Assembly (NCBI GenBank): GCA_035353175.1
Contig: DAOPZC010000063.1
Location: 1-25,757 of the forward strand
DNA length: 25,757 bases
DNA from: DAOPZC01 sp035353175
GTDB lineage: Bacteria > Verrucomicrobiota > Kiritimatiellia > RFP12 > UBA1067
Direction: 5' to 3'
A program made the position numbers and the translations under genes. This document shows positions 15,113 to 24,228 of this stretch, piece by piece (within the stretch, counting starts at the first letter, position 1; each line of letters begins with the position of its first letter). Below the pieces are notes generated by a model, which was not told the DNA's origin, ran no database searches, and saw only the letters and a list, made by a program, of their open reading frames with translations.

Positions 15113-16045
15113 TCAATTCCATTGTCGGATGAACGCTTCGAAATCGGGCGTCAGCGGCGCCCGGAGGCAGCAGGTCTGGCCGCTCGCGGGATGCCGGAAA
15201 CGCGCCTCGTACGCGTGCAGGAAATGGCGGGCGCACCCTTCGAGCGGCCTGGCCCCGTAGAGCGTGTCGTTGACGATCGGCCAGCCGCCGAGCGCGAGCT
15301 GGCAGCGGATCTGGTGCGTCACGCCCGTGCGGATTGTCACCTCGAGCAAGGAGTACGGCCCGATCAGCTCCCGCGGCCGGTAGGCGGTCTCCGCACGCAA
15401 GCGCCGGTCGGGCGCGGCGAGCGACCGCGCGTCCACCATCTTGCAGCACGGCCACGCCGGATGGTGCGCCAGCTCATGGGCGAGACGCCCCGGCACCGCC
15501 ACGTGCCCCTCCACCAGCGCGAGGTAGACCTTCTCCACCTCCTGCGCGTCGAACTGCGCGCGGAGCGCGGAAAACGCCGCCGGCGTGCGGGCCGCCAGCA
15601 CGAGACCCGAGGTCCCGGTATCGATGCGGTGCAACGCGCCGGCCATCAGCGGCTGGTCGCCCAGCCCCGCAAGTTCTGGATACCGCGCGACCAGCCCGTT
15701 CATCAGCGTTCCCGTCTCTTCGCTCGACAGCGGATGCACCGGCATTCCCGCGGGCTTGTCGGCGGCAATGAGATGCGCGTCCTCGAACACGACCCGCACC
15801 GGCACGGCCGGATCCGGCCGCACGCGGTTGTCGCACGCCTCTTTCAGCGAGCGCACCTCGACCGCATCGCCCTCCCGAAGCTTGGCGCCCTTCAGACAGG
15901 GCCGGCCATTCACCGCCACCTGAGTCGCCTCGACGGCCTGACGGCAGAAGGCGCGCGGCGCGGAGGGAAAGCGGGCATGCAAAACCGCATCGAGCCGCAG
16001 GCCCGTTTCCAGGGAGGTCACCGTAAAAGTCGTGTGTTGGATCAT
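15113..16045 (-). CDS. RluA-family RNA pseudouridine synthase
   Basis: Converts specific uridines in rRNA or tRNA to pseudouridine. The 310-aa protein begins with an S4-like RNA-binding segment (about 15-66: GLRLDAVLHARFPSAPRAFCRQAVEATQVAVNG). The catalytic domain follows, with VVFEDAHLIAADKPAGMPVHP and the active-site motif GALHRIDTGTSGLVL (catalytic D142). TGVTHQIRCQLALGGWPIVNDTLYG is also typical. It cannot be assigned to RluC, RluD or another subclass from sequence alone. It lies 44 bases after fmt on the same strand. No Shine-Dalgarno sequence precedes the ATG, and a GC-only hairpin (16054-16072) lies just before it. Confidence 0.92.
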   Translation of the reverse strand: MIQHTTFTVTSLETGLRLDAVLHARFPSAPRAFCRQAVEATQVAVNGRPCLKGAKLREGDAVEVRSLKEACDNRVRPDPAVPVRVVFEDAHLIAADKPAGMPVHPLSSEETGTLMNGLVARYPELAGLGDQPLMAGALHRIDTGTSGLVLAARTPAAFSALRAQFDAQEVEKVYLALVEGHVAVPGRLAHELAHHPAWPCCKMVDARSLAAPDRRLRAETAYRPRELIGPYSLLEVTIRTGVTHQIRCQLALGGWPIVNDTLYGARPLEGCARHFLHAYEARFRHPASGQTCCLRAPLTPDFEAFIRQWN

Positions 16046-16053
16046 AGGAGCGC

Positions 16054-16072
16054 GCGCCGCCGCCCGCGGCGC
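16054..16072 (-). promoter_or_regulatory. GC-only hairpin in front of the pseudouridine synthase gene
   Basis: Perfect 7-bp stem, GCGCCGC (16054-16060) and GCGGCGC (16066-16072), with a 5-base loop, ending 8 bases before the start codon. No T tract, so not a terminator. It may affect translation or be chance in GC-rich DNA. Confidence 0.3.
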
Positions 16073-16089
16073 TTCATCTTCCGGCCCGC

Positions 16090-17088
16090 TCAGACCGGCA
16101 CGGGCAGTTCCGACGCGTCACAGAAGCGGTCCCCGCGTTGCAGCGGATGGCCGTTCAAAAAGGACTTTCCGTCCATCCGGCGGCCGCCGTCCGGCTGTAC
16201 GGCCGTCAGGCACAGCGGGTGATCGCCCGTCACGACCACCGGGCCGATCGGCGAGATCATGCAGACCGTGCCGGCCGGAAGCCCCGCGACCTCCCGATCC
16301 ACGTCGTTCAACACTTCGGCCTGCAGCACTTTCATGCGCCCGGAGAAACCGGGCTTGGTGAACCGTGCGGGAAGAAAGGAGAAGGCACCCGGCCAGGGGT
16401 CGTAGGCGCGGATGCGCCGTTCGATCACCGCGGCGGGAAGGCGCCAGTCGATCAGGCCGTCGGTCTTCTGCATTTTGTAGGCATAGGTCGCCTGGTCGTG
16501 GTCCTGCGGCACGCGCGTCAGCGTGCCGCCGATCATCAGCTTGAGCGCCTTCACGAGCGTCACCGCGCCCAGAATGGCCAGCCGGTCCATCAGCGTGACC
16601 GCCGTGTCGTCCGAACAGATCGGCTCGATCGCCTTGATCAAAATGTCGCCGTCGTCCATGCCCTCCGCCATCCGCATGACCGTCACGCCGGAGACTTCCT
16701 CGCCGGCGGCGATGGCCGCTTGGACCGGCGCGGCCCCGCGATATTTAGGCAACAGCGAGAAATGCCCGTTGACACAGCCGTGCGGCGGGATCGCCAGCAG
16801 CCGCTTGCCGAGAAACTGTCCGAACGCCACGACCACGATCACGTCCGGCTTGAGCTGTTCGATTTGCGCGAGCACCTCAGGGGCGTTGACTTTCTCGGGC
16901 GAGATGATCGGCCCGAGGCCGCGCAGGGTGGCGTACGACTTACAGGGGCAAGGCGTGAAGCGCTGATGTCTCCCGGAGGGACGATCCGGCTGCGTCACCA
17001 CGCCGACGACTTTCAGCAGCGGCGACTTCAAAATCGCTCTCAGCGCGGTGGCCGAGGCTTCTGAAGATCCCATAAAAACAATACGCAT
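16090..17088 (-). CDS. fmt: Methionyl-tRNA formyltransferase
   Basis: Formylates methionyl-initiator tRNA with 10-formyl-tetrahydrofolate, needed for normal bacterial translation initiation. The 332-aa protein shows MRIVFMGSSEAS at the N-terminus, VVTQPDRPSGR (30-40), VVVAFGQFLGKRLL, and the catalytic signature NGHFSLLPKYRGAAPVQ (N107, H109). MAEGMDDGDIL carries the catalytic Asp (D145 by position). The C-terminal domain starts around residue 210 (AYDPWPGAFSF) and ends in variable sequence. AGGAA about 8 bases before the ATG supports the start at 17088. It is followed by the RluA-family gene. Def (peptide deformylase), a frequent partner, is not in the window. Confidence 0.96.
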   Translation of the reverse strand: MRIVFMGSSEASATALRAILKSPLLKVVGVVTQPDRPSGRHQRFTPCPCKSYATLRGLGPIISPEKVNAPEVLAQIEQLKPDVIVVVAFGQFLGKRLLAIPPHGCVNGHFSLLPKYRGAAPVQAAIAAGEEVSGVTVMRMAEGMDDGDILIKAIEPICSDDTAVTLMDRLAILGAVTLVKALKLMIGGTLTRVPQDHDQATYAYKMQKTDGLIDWRLPAAVIERRIRAYDPWPGAFSFLPARFTKPGFSGRMKVLQAEVLNDVDREVAGLPAGTVCMISPIGPVVVTGDHPLCLTAVQPDGGRRMDGKSFLNGHPLQRGDRFCDASELPVPV

Positions 17089-17211
17089 GCCCGAGTTCCT
17101 GTTGCTTGAGAATGGTGGTCAGTTTAACACATCGCCTGCGAGGCCACGCACTGAAAAATGAGCGGTGCCCCGGCGTGGCGCGCGCAGGGGCCGGCAGTCC
17201 CCGGGGAAAAA

Positions 17212-17790
17212 TCAGGCCCGTCCGCCACACAGGCGTTGCAGTGTCTCGCGCGAGGCGGCCTTCACTTCGTCGAACAGATTGCGGCCGTGCGTGTCGATGC
17301 CGACCACCGCCTCGAACGCTTCGACCTCCAACAGCCACAGCGCTTCGGTCGCGCCGAACGTGTCCAGAAAATGGACGCCGTCCACGCGCCGGATGCGCTG
17401 GGCCAGCAGCGCGGCGGCGCCGCCCACGGCCTGCAGGTACACGCAGCCGTACCGCGCGCACGCCGCCTGCGTGGCCGCGCCCATGCCGCCTTTGCCGATG
17501 ATCACCCGCACGCCGAAGTCTTCGATCACCTTGGCCATGTAGGGCTCTTCGCGCACCGAGGTGGTCGGTCCCGCCGCCACCACGCGCCAGCCGCCCTCCT
17601 GCGGCACCACCACCGGGCCGCAGTGGAACAGCGCGCCGTCCCGCAGCGACACGGGGCATGCGCCGCCCTCGGCCAAAAACTTGTGCAGCCGGTCGCGCCC
17701 CGTGAAAATCCGCCCGGAGACCCGCACGATCTCGCCGGCGCGCAGCGCGCGCACGGCCTGCTCAGAGAATGGATACCTCAACTCGCTCAT
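17212..17790 (-). CDS. Class I fumarate hydratase, beta (C-terminal domain) subunit
   Basis: Second subunit of an iron-sulfur fumarase or related hydro-lyase such as L-tartrate dehydratase, in the split two-gene form. The 192-aa protein has the family motifs SGRIFTGRDRLH (25-36), GALFHCGPVVV (52-62), AAGPTTSVREEPYM (72-85) and IIGKGGMG (97-104), with GIDTHGRNLF near the end. It begins 4 bases after the alpha-subunit stop, so the two are co-translated. It is expected to work in the citric acid cycle, interconverting fumarate and malate. Tartrate dehydratase is the main alternative. Confidence 0.92.
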   Translation of the reverse strand: MSELRYPFSEQAVRALRAGEIVRVSGRIFTGRDRLHKFLAEGGACPVSLRDGALFHCGPVVVPQEGGWRVVAAGPTTSVREEPYMAKVIEDFGVRVIIGKGGMGAATQAACARYGCVYLQAVGGAAALLAQRIRRVDGVHFLDTFGATEALWLLEVEAFEAVVGIDTHGRNLFDEVKAASRETLQRLCGGRA

Positions 17791-17794
17791 GGTC

Positions 17795-18664
17795 TTACCC
17801 CAGCCATTCGGACGCTCCGCCCGTCACCCGCACGCCGCGGCGGCGGCAGGCCCAGCACAGATACGCGACCGTCACGAAATAAGACGCGGGCAATCGCGGG
17901 CGCGCCGCGATTTTGAGGCCCAGCAGCGTGGTCTTGCCGCCCAGCCCCATCGGCCCGATGCCCAGCTGGTTGGCCTCCGCCAAGACGCGCCGCTCCAGCG
18001 CGGCCAACTCCGGCTCCGGCGCACAGTCGGTCAGCGGGCGCAGCAGCTGGCGTTTGGCGACCAGAAACCCCTCCGCGCGATCGGCGCCGATGCAGACCCC
18101 CAGCACGCCCGGCGCGCAGCCGAAACCCTGCGCGCGCCAGACCGTCTGCAGCAGGCATTTGCGCACGCCGTCGATATCCCGGCCCGCGCCCAGCTCCGCG
18201 TCGGGCAGGCTGAACTGGACGCTCATGTTCTCGCTGCCGCCGCCCTTCTGCAACAGCCAGACCTCGACCGACGGCGTCTCCGCCTGCTCGAAATGGCAGA
18301 CCGGGCAGCCCTCCGCGACGTTGGCGTCGATCGACCGTCCCGAGAGCGTATCGATGGTGTTCCGGCGCAGCCAGCCGGTCCGGGTCGCCGCGGCCACAGC
18401 CTCGCGCGCGGCCTGTTCAAGTGCGGCCGTATCGGTGCCGCGCGGCACCTGCCAGAAGAACGTGAGCGTTCCGGTGTCTTGGCAGAGCGGCGTCGACTGC
18501 GCGCGCGCCAGGCGGATGTTCTCGACCAGCGCCCTCAAGAGCAGTGCGGCCTGCGACTGCGCGGGCTCCGCCTCCGCCGCAGACCGCAGCGCCGTTTCCG
18601 CATCTGCGGGCAGGTCGCTCGTGGTCCGGCGGATCAATTCGGAAAGTGTGTCGGTCCAGTTCAT
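17795..18664 (-). CDS. Class I fumarate hydratase, alpha (Fe-S) subunit
   Basis: N-terminal catalytic half of the split class I fumarase, binding an oxygen-sensitive [4Fe-4S] cluster. Of 289 aa, the cluster ligands are placed at C61 (PLCQDTGT), C183 (GFGCAPGVLGVCIG) and C270 (YLCWACRRRG). Also typical are KGGGSENMS (140-148) and LGIGPMGLGGKTTLLGLKI (234-252). The oxygen-sensitive class is common in anaerobes and in two-gene form across many phyla. The start at 18664 has only a weak GAAG upstream. It lies 67 bases behind the PHP gene on the same strand, so it probably belongs to the purH-PHP transcript or has a weak promoter I cannot see. Confidence 0.93.
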   Translation of the reverse strand: MNWTDTLSELIRRTTSDLPADAETALRSAAEAEPAQSQAALLLRALVENIRLARAQSTPLCQDTGTLTFFWQVPRGTDTAALEQAAREAVAAATRTGWLRRNTIDTLSGRSIDANVAEGCPVCHFEQAETPSVEVWLLQKGGGSENMSVQFSLPDAELGAGRDIDGVRKCLLQTVWRAQGFGCAPGVLGVCIGADRAEGFLVAKRQLLRPLTDCAPEPELAALERRVLAEANQLGIGPMGLGGKTTLLGLKIAARPRLPASYFVTVAYLCWACRRRGVRVTGGASEWLG

Positions 18665-18731
18665 TTTTCTTCGCGTTGAACGCTGGGCGCGCGATCGCCG
18701 ACGCGGCCAGGCGCGCCGCCGGGCGTTTCGC

Positions 18732-19604
18732 TCATTTCGCTTTCGCCACCCACGGATTGTCGGGCCCCAGCCGCATCAGCAGCGGCTGCAGGTAGTCGTC
18801 CGGAACGCAGAGCGAGCCGAAGCCCCGCCCCAGCGCGATGTCCGGTTTGGCCAGGCCGTGATAATCCGATCCGCCCGTCGTCAGCAACTCCAGTTTCTTC
18901 GCCATGCGCAGCAGGGACACGGTTTGGCCCGGGCTGTACTCGGAGTAGACCGCCTCGACGCCCGCCAGCCCCGCCTGCTTGAGTTCGCGCACGCCGGCCT
19001 CCAGCTTCGCCTCGTCCAGCTCCCACGAAAAGGGATGCGCGATCACGGCGACCCCGCCGGCTTCGCGGATCATCCGGATCCCCTCTTCGGGATACAGGCG
19101 GTAGCGGTCCACATAGGCGGGCCGGCCTTTCGCCAAATAGCGGTCAAACGCCTCCGGCACCGACGACACGTAATCGCGGTCGATCAGCGCCTGGGCGAAA
19201 TGCGCCCGCCCCACGACGTCCTCTCCCGCGCACTGCCGCACTTCGTCCCACTCCAGCTCCAGGCCAAGCCCGTTCAGCTTGGCGAGGATCTGCTCGTTGC
19301 GCCAGGCGCGCCCGTCCAGCACGCGGTCCAGATTTTCGATCACCAGCGGATGGTCGGGGTTCACGCCGTAGCCCAAGATATGCAGTGTGCCGTGCCCCTC
19401 CTCGACCGCCACACTGATCTCCACGCCCGCGATGCCGGTCATGCCGTGGGCGCGGCAGGCCTCCAGGAAGACCCCGACGCCGCTCATGTTGTCATGATCC
19501 GTCAGCGCCATGGCGGTGAGGCCCGCCTGGCGTCCGAGGTCCGCCAGCTCTTGCGGCGTATCGGAGCCGTCGGAATTCGTCGAATGAAGATGCAGGTCGA
19601 TCAT
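18732..19604 (-). CDS. PHP-domain phosphoesterase (nucleoside 3',5'-bisphosphate phosphatase type)
   Basis: A 290-aa metal-dependent phosphoesterase of the PHP superfamily, YciV/RnmA-like group, whose known members remove the 3' phosphate of pAp or trim RNA 5' ends. Metal-ligand motifs are DLHLHSTNSDGSD (H5, H7, D12), ALTDHDNM (D36, H37), GVEISV (E62), HILGYG (H75), VIAHPFSW and TGGSDYHG. The GVNPDHPL insert after GYG is typical of this group. Its ATG overlaps the purH stop by four bases, so the two are translationally coupled, pointing to a shared task in nucleotide metabolism (inference). Confidence 0.88.
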   Translation of the reverse strand: MIDLHLHSTNSDGSDTPQELADLGRQAGLTAMALTDHDNMSGVGVFLEACRAHGMTGIAGVEISVAVEEGHGTLHILGYGVNPDHPLVIENLDRVLDGRAWRNEQILAKLNGLGLELEWDEVRQCAGEDVVGRAHFAQALIDRDYVSSVPEAFDRYLAKGRPAYVDRYRLYPEEGIRMIREAGGVAVIAHPFSWELDEAKLEAGVRELKQAGLAGVEAVYSEYSPGQTVSLLRMAKKLELLTTGGSDYHGLAKPDIALGRGFGSLCVPDDYLQPLLMRLGPDNPWVAKAK

Positions 19605-20293
19605 GACGGGACATGCACCTTGTACGTACTTCGCGCCGTTTCCTCCGCGACGCCCGCGAAGAAGGCGGCGATGGCGGCATCGTATTGGGCCGTGTGCGCA
19701 AAGGCCTTTTTCATGAGGCACAGCCGCGTGTCGAAGCCCAGCGAGCCGCCCCGCGCGGAGAGCTCGCCCAGCAGGGCGCCGTAGTCCGCGGGATCCGTCA
19801 CCGACGCCACGCGCAGGTAGTTCTTGGCGGAAGCCCGCACCATGCAGGGGCCGCCGATATCGATGTTCGTGCGGGCCTCCTCGGGGGTCACGCCTGCGCG
19901 CGCCACGGTCTTTTTAAAGGGGTAGAGGTTCACGACCACCATATCGATCGCCACGGCCCGGGTGCGCTCAAGGTCTTTCCGGTGCGCGTCGTTATAGGTC
20001 TCGCTCAGGAGGCCAAGGTAGATTTTGAAATCCAGCGTCTTGACCAGTCCGCCCTGCATCTCCGGCTGCCCCGTGTAGTCCGAAACCGCCACCAGATGCT
20101 TCTTGGCCAGCTCTGGCCCGAGGAGCTGCTGCACGGCCGTGTAGGTCCCGCCCGTCGAATAGATCTTCACCTCCGGGCACGCCGCCACCAGGCCGGGCAC
20201 AAAGGAATCCAGCCCCGTCTTGTCCGAAACGCTCATCAGCACGTGACGCACGGCCACACGGTCATCTATCTCGCCTACCAGGTTCAACGCCAT
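19601..20293 (-). CDS. purH: Stand-alone IMP cyclohydrolase (PurH N-terminal domain)
   Basis: Closes the purine ring by converting FAICAR to IMP, the last step of de novo purine synthesis. The 230-aa protein covers only the MGS-like cyclohydrolase domain of PurH; usual PurH is about 510-530 aa with a C-terminal AICAR transformylase that is absent here. Visible are SVSDKTGL (21-28), YSTGGTYTAV (45-54), VSDYTGQPEM (70-79), MVVVNLYPF and NIDIGGPCMVRASAKN. The normally conserved HPKxHGG after KTL reads DFKIYLG (88-94). AAGGAG at 20301-20306 fixes ATG 20293. The end is a clean TGA overlapping the next gene, so this is not a frameshifted fragment. A transformylase must be encoded elsewhere. Confidence 0.9.
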   Translation of the reverse strand: MALNLVGEIDDRVAVRHVLMSVSDKTGLDSFVPGLVAACPEVKIYSTGGTYTAVQQLLGPELAKKHLVAVSDYTGQPEMQGGLVKTLDFKIYLGLLSETYNDAHRKDLERTRAVAIDMVVVNLYPFKKTVARAGVTPEEARTNIDIGGPCMVRASAKNYLRVASVTDPADYGALLGELSARGGSLGFDTRLCLMKKAFAHTAQYDAAIAAFFAGVAEETARSTYKVHVPS

Positions 20294-20338
20294 ATCAAAT
20301 CTCCTTACTGAAACGGTCACTTTTCCGCGATACGGAAT

Positions 20339-20367
20339 AGGATAAGCGGTAGGTGTGTGTTTTGCAA
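20339..20367 (-). promoter_or_regulatory. Predicted promoter of purH-PHP
   Basis: Minus strand: TTGCAA (20362-20367), 17 bp, TATCCT (20339-20344), 4/6 each. Expected start about 20332, leader about 40 nt. It is back to back with the panD promoter. Confidence 0.55.
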
Positions 20368-20384
20368 CTGCCGACTAAGAATCC

Positions 20385-20413
20385 TTGCATATTTCGCGGG
20401 TTCGTCTTATTCT
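20385..20413 (+). promoter_or_regulatory. Predicted promoter of panD
   Basis: TTGCAT (20385-20390), 17 bp, TATTCT (20408-20413), 4/6 and 5/6. Expected start about 20420, giving a leader of about 19 nt with the AAAGGA ribosome site. Confidence 0.6.
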
Positions 20414-20438
20414 TGCGCCGCTTTTCCAAAGGAACACT

Positions 20439-20798
20439 ATGTTCTGCACACTGCTCAAAGCCAAATTGCACCACCTGCGCGTGACGCAAGCCGACAAAGA
20501 GTACGAGGGCAGCCTGACGATCGACGAGGATCTGATGGACGCCGTCGGCATCCTGAATTACGAGAAGCTGCTGGTCGCCAACCTCGACAACGGCAAGCGT
20601 TTCGAGACCTATGCGATCCGCGGCCCGCGCGGCAGCGGTGTGGCGTGTCTGAACGGCGCGGCGGCCTACAAGGGCACGATTGGCGATCGCCTGATCGTCA
20701 TGGTTTGGTGTATGCTCGACGATGCCGAACGGCCGCACCACCACCCCAAGGTGGTGCGCCTCGACGAAAAGAACCGCATCGTCGCTGCGGCGGTGTAG
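20439..20798 (+). CDS. panD: Aspartate 1-decarboxylase
   Basis: Pyruvoyl-dependent enzyme making beta-alanine from aspartate for pantothenate and coenzyme A synthesis. The 119-aa proenzyme cleaves itself between G24 and S25 in YEGSLTID, making the pyruvoyl group. Other conserved parts are the N-terminal LLKAKLHHLRVT (K9), GKRFETYAI and LNGAAAYKGTIGDRLIV. AAAGGA at 20428-20433 supports the ATG at 20439. It is transcribed alone on the plus strand, between two minus-strand groups. No other pantothenate gene is in the window. Confidence 0.97.
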   Translation: MFCTLLKAKLHHLRVTQADKEYEGSLTIDEDLMDAVGILNYEKLLVANLDNGKRFETYAIRGPRGSGVACLNGAAAYKGTIGDRLIVMVWCMLDDAERPHHHPKVVRLDEKNRIVAAAV

Positions 20799-20810
20799 GC
20801 GGAAAAAGCA

Positions 20811-20841
20811 AAGGCCCTTGCGGCGGCGCCGCAAAGGCCTT
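20811..20841 (-). terminator. Strong hairpin terminator behind clpX
   Basis: Stem of 14 positions (13 paired): 20811-20824 with 20828-20841, loop of 3. On the minus strand it runs into TGCTTTTTCC, a U tract, 25 bases beyond the clpX stop. Read from panD the hairpin is preceded by As and not followed by Ts, so it serves clpX first, possibly both. Confidence 0.75.
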
Positions 20842-20865
20842 CCGGAATCCGGACGTGGCCGGACG

Positions 20866-22146
<1,281 letters not shown>

Positions 22147-22147
22147 A

Positions 22148-22759
22148 TCATTTCTCCGAAGGGCGCTTGATCAGCACCTCGTCAACCAGTCCGTACACCT
22201 TGGCCTCGTCCGCCGACATGAAGTAGTCGCGCTCGGTATCGTTCGCCAGCACCTCGACGCCCTTGCCGGTGTGAAAGGCGAGAATCTCGTTGAGCCGGTC
22301 CTTGAGCCGCAGGATCTCCTTCGCCGCGATGCTGATGTCCGAGGCTTTGCCTTCGGCGCCGCCCCAGGGCTGGTGGATCATGATGCGGGCGTTGGGCAGC
22401 GAGTAGCGCTTGCCTTTACGCCCCGCCGCCAGAAGCACGGCCCCCATGCTCGCCGCCTGTCCTACGCAGTACGTGGCCACGTCGCACGTGATGAACTGCA
22501 TGGTGTCATAGATGGCCAGCCCCGCCGTGACCGAACCGCCGGGCGAGTTGATGTAGACGGAAATCTCTTTGGTCGCGTCCTGCGCCTGCAGGAACAGCAA
22601 CTGGGCGATAATCAGGTTGCTGACGTCGTCGTTGATCGCCGAGCCGATGAAAACGATCCGGTCCTGCAGCAGCCGCGAGTAGATGTCATACGCGCGCTCG
22701 CCTCGGCCGGTCTGCTCCACGACGATCGGGACCAGCATGTTCGCTTGGGGTGAATACAT
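22148..22759 (-). CDS. clpP: ClpP, proteolytic subunit
   Basis: Serine peptidase that forms the two-ring degradation chamber used with ClpX. 203 aa with catalytic S104 (GQAASMGA), H129 (IMIHQPWGG) and D178 (DTERDYFMS). The N-terminal MLVPIVVEQTGRGERAYDIYSRLL is the canonical axial-loop region, preceded by a short propeptide-like MYSPQAN. AGAGG seven bases before ATG 22759 supports this start; ATG 22738 lacks a site. It sits between tig and clpX. A stable hairpin between tig and clpP could lower its transcription from the tig promoter. Confidence 0.98.
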   Translation of the reverse strand: MYSPQANMLVPIVVEQTGRGERAYDIYSRLLQDRIVFIGSAINDDVSNLIIAQLLFLQAQDATKEISVYINSPGGSVTAGLAIYDTMQFITCDVATYCVGQAASMGAVLLAAGRKGKRYSLPNARIMIHQPWGGAEGKASDISIAAKEILRLKDRLNEILAFHTGKGVEVLANDTERDYFMSADEAKVYGLVDEVLIKRPSEK

Positions 22760-22779
22760 GGGGGTGCCTCTGGGAAAAC

Positions 22780-22804
22780 CGGGGCAGACGCCAGGTCCGC
22801 CCCG
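22780..22804 (-). terminator. Possible attenuator hairpin between tig and clpP
   Basis: 10-bp stem with one G-U pair (22780-22789 with 22795-22804) and a 5-base loop. On the minus strand it is followed by GTTTTCCC, a short U tract. It fills half of the 52-base tig-clpP gap and could partially end tig transcription. No separate clpP promoter is evident. Confidence 0.4.
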
Positions 22805-22811
22805 ACGGGAA

Positions 22812-24104
22812 TTAATGTTTGGCCTCTTCCAGCAGGAAACGCAGGGTCTTCTCGTCGCGGATCTGCGACCGCAGCAGGCCCATGCGCTCGTTCTTCTCGA
22901 TCTGCGCGCGGAGCTGCTCGGGCTTCGTATGGAATTCCGCCGCGAGCGTCTCGATCTTCTGGCGGACCTCGTCGTCGGTCAGCGTGATCCCTTCTTGGTC
23001 CGCGACCTTCCCGAGGATGTAGCGCAGACGCAGCTGCCGTTTGGCGCTCTCCGTGGCGTTCTCGATGATCGCCTCGCGGTTCTTCTCCATGTCTTCGCGC
23101 GTCAGCCCGCGGTAGTGCGCCTCGTTCGCCATGCGGTCCAGCGTGGTGTTGATCTCTTCCGCGACTTGCGACTCCGGCAGGTCGAACTCGGTCTTTTTGA
23201 GCAGAAACTCGATGACCGTCTGTTCGCGGCGCTGCTTCTCGGCCTGCTGCGCCGACTCCGTCAGATGGGTGCGGGTCTGCTCGCGCAGCTTGTCCAGCGA
23301 CTCCAGCTTGACCTGGGTGAGCAGATCCTCGTCCTTCGGCAGCACGCGCATGCGGACCGTCTTGACCGTCACGCTGTACACGGCCTTCTTGCCGCGCAAC
23401 GCCTCAACCGGCTGGTCCTTGCCGAACTTGAACTTGACCTCCGTGGCCTCGCCGGCCTTCATCCCCTTCAACGCGTTGACCACTTCGGGGATGAAGCGGT
23501 CTTCCTCCACCTGGATCCAGAAATCGGTGCCCTCGGAAATGGCCTTGGCCTCCGCCGCCACCTCTTTCACCGGCTTGCCGTCGATCAGTCCCGTGAAGTC
23601 GATGCTCACGAGGTCGCCCGCCTCGATCGGATGTCCGGCCGGCGCCTCTTCGAATTTCGCGAACGCCTTGCGCAGACGATCGATGTGCTCATCCACCTGG
23701 GCCTCGGTGACGGCCGGATCTTCGAACACCACGGGGATCTTTTTGTACTTGGGCAAGTCAAAATCCGGCTGGACATCGACCGTCAGGGTGAAGGTGATAC
23801 CGGTCTCGGGCGAGAAAAGCATGTCGCTGACGTCCAGAAGCGACACCATTTTGATGCCCTGCTGGTCGAGCGCCTGGCGGTACAGCGCGCGGAAGAGCCG
23901 CCCCTGGACCTCTTCGGTAATTTCCTTGTGGAAGTCACGCTTGATGATCTCACGCGGCACCTTCCCGGGACGGAAACCGGGCACGCGACCCTGCTGCATG
24001 AACGTCTTGATCACCTCTTCATACTCTTTACGGGTCTCGTCCGCCTCGGCCTTGACAATCACTTTGACCTTGCACGACGCGACATTCTGCGTATCGACTT
24101 TCAT
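22812..24104 (-). CDS. tig: Trigger factor
   Basis: Ribosome-bound chaperone and peptidyl-prolyl isomerase for nascent chains. The 430 aa match the usual length. The ribosome-binding domain has the signature GFRPGKVP (43-50). The FKBP-type domain lies about 155-245 (AGDLVSIDFTGLIDGKPVKE, then the LKGMKAGE loop). The helical C-terminal chaperone domain is rich in charged residues and ends LRSQIRDEKTLRFLLEEAKH. The start at 24104 has AAAGG about 10 bases upstream. It heads the tig-clpP-clpX group, a conserved order that ties folding to proteolysis. Confidence 0.98.
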   Translation of the reverse strand: MKVDTQNVASCKVKVIVKAEADETRKEYEEVIKTFMQQGRVPGFRPGKVPREIIKRDFHKEITEEVQGRLFRALYRQALDQQGIKMVSLLDVSDMLFSPETGITFTLTVDVQPDFDLPKYKKIPVVFEDPAVTEAQVDEHIDRLRKAFAKFEEAPAGHPIEAGDLVSIDFTGLIDGKPVKEVAAEAKAISEGTDFWIQVEEDRFIPEVVNALKGMKAGEATEVKFKFGKDQPVEALRGKKAVYSVTVKTVRMRVLPKDEDLLTQVKLESLDKLREQTRTHLTESAQQAEKQRREQTVIEFLLKKTEFDLPESQVAEEINTTLDRMANEAHYRGLTREDMEKNREAIIENATESAKRQLRLRYILGKVADQEGITLTDDEVRQKIETLAAEFHTKPEQLRAQIEKNERMGLLRSQIRDEKTLRFLLEEAKH

Positions 24105-24149
24105 CCGAATGAACCTTTCACATTCTTTCTGCTGAAAAAAGGGGGGTGC

Positions 24150-24178
24150 ATATTATCACGCTTGCGCCTTCTTTTCAC
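24150..24178 (-). promoter_or_regulatory. Predicted promoter of tig-clpP-clpX
   Basis: Minus strand: GTGAAA (24173-24178, 4/6), 17 bp, TAATAT (24150-24155) preceded by TGA as an extended -10. Expected start about 24143, leader about 40 nt. No heat-shock CIRCE-like repeat is visible. Confidence 0.45.
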
Positions 24179-24191
24179 GTAAAAATTTGGC

Positions 24192-24208
24192 GCTCCCCGT
24201 CGGGGGGC
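24192..24208 (-). terminator. Weak hairpin after rho
   Basis: GCCCCCC, GAC, GGGGAGC on the minus strand: six of seven pairs with one C-A mismatch. A TTTTT run follows only after about six bases, so termination is uncertain. It lies 20 bases past the rho stop. Confidence 0.3.
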
Positions 24209-24228
24209 TCTTCCGCATCTGCCCGCCC

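Noticed and set aside
17154..17191. Possible terminator after the fumarase genes
   Set aside because: A 5-bp GCCCC/GGGGC stem with a 15-base loop and a T run about eight bases later is too weak to call.
24173..24186. TTTCACGT-like sequence as a possible parS site
   Set aside because: Only half of the parS palindrome is present and it coincides with the predicted tig -35.
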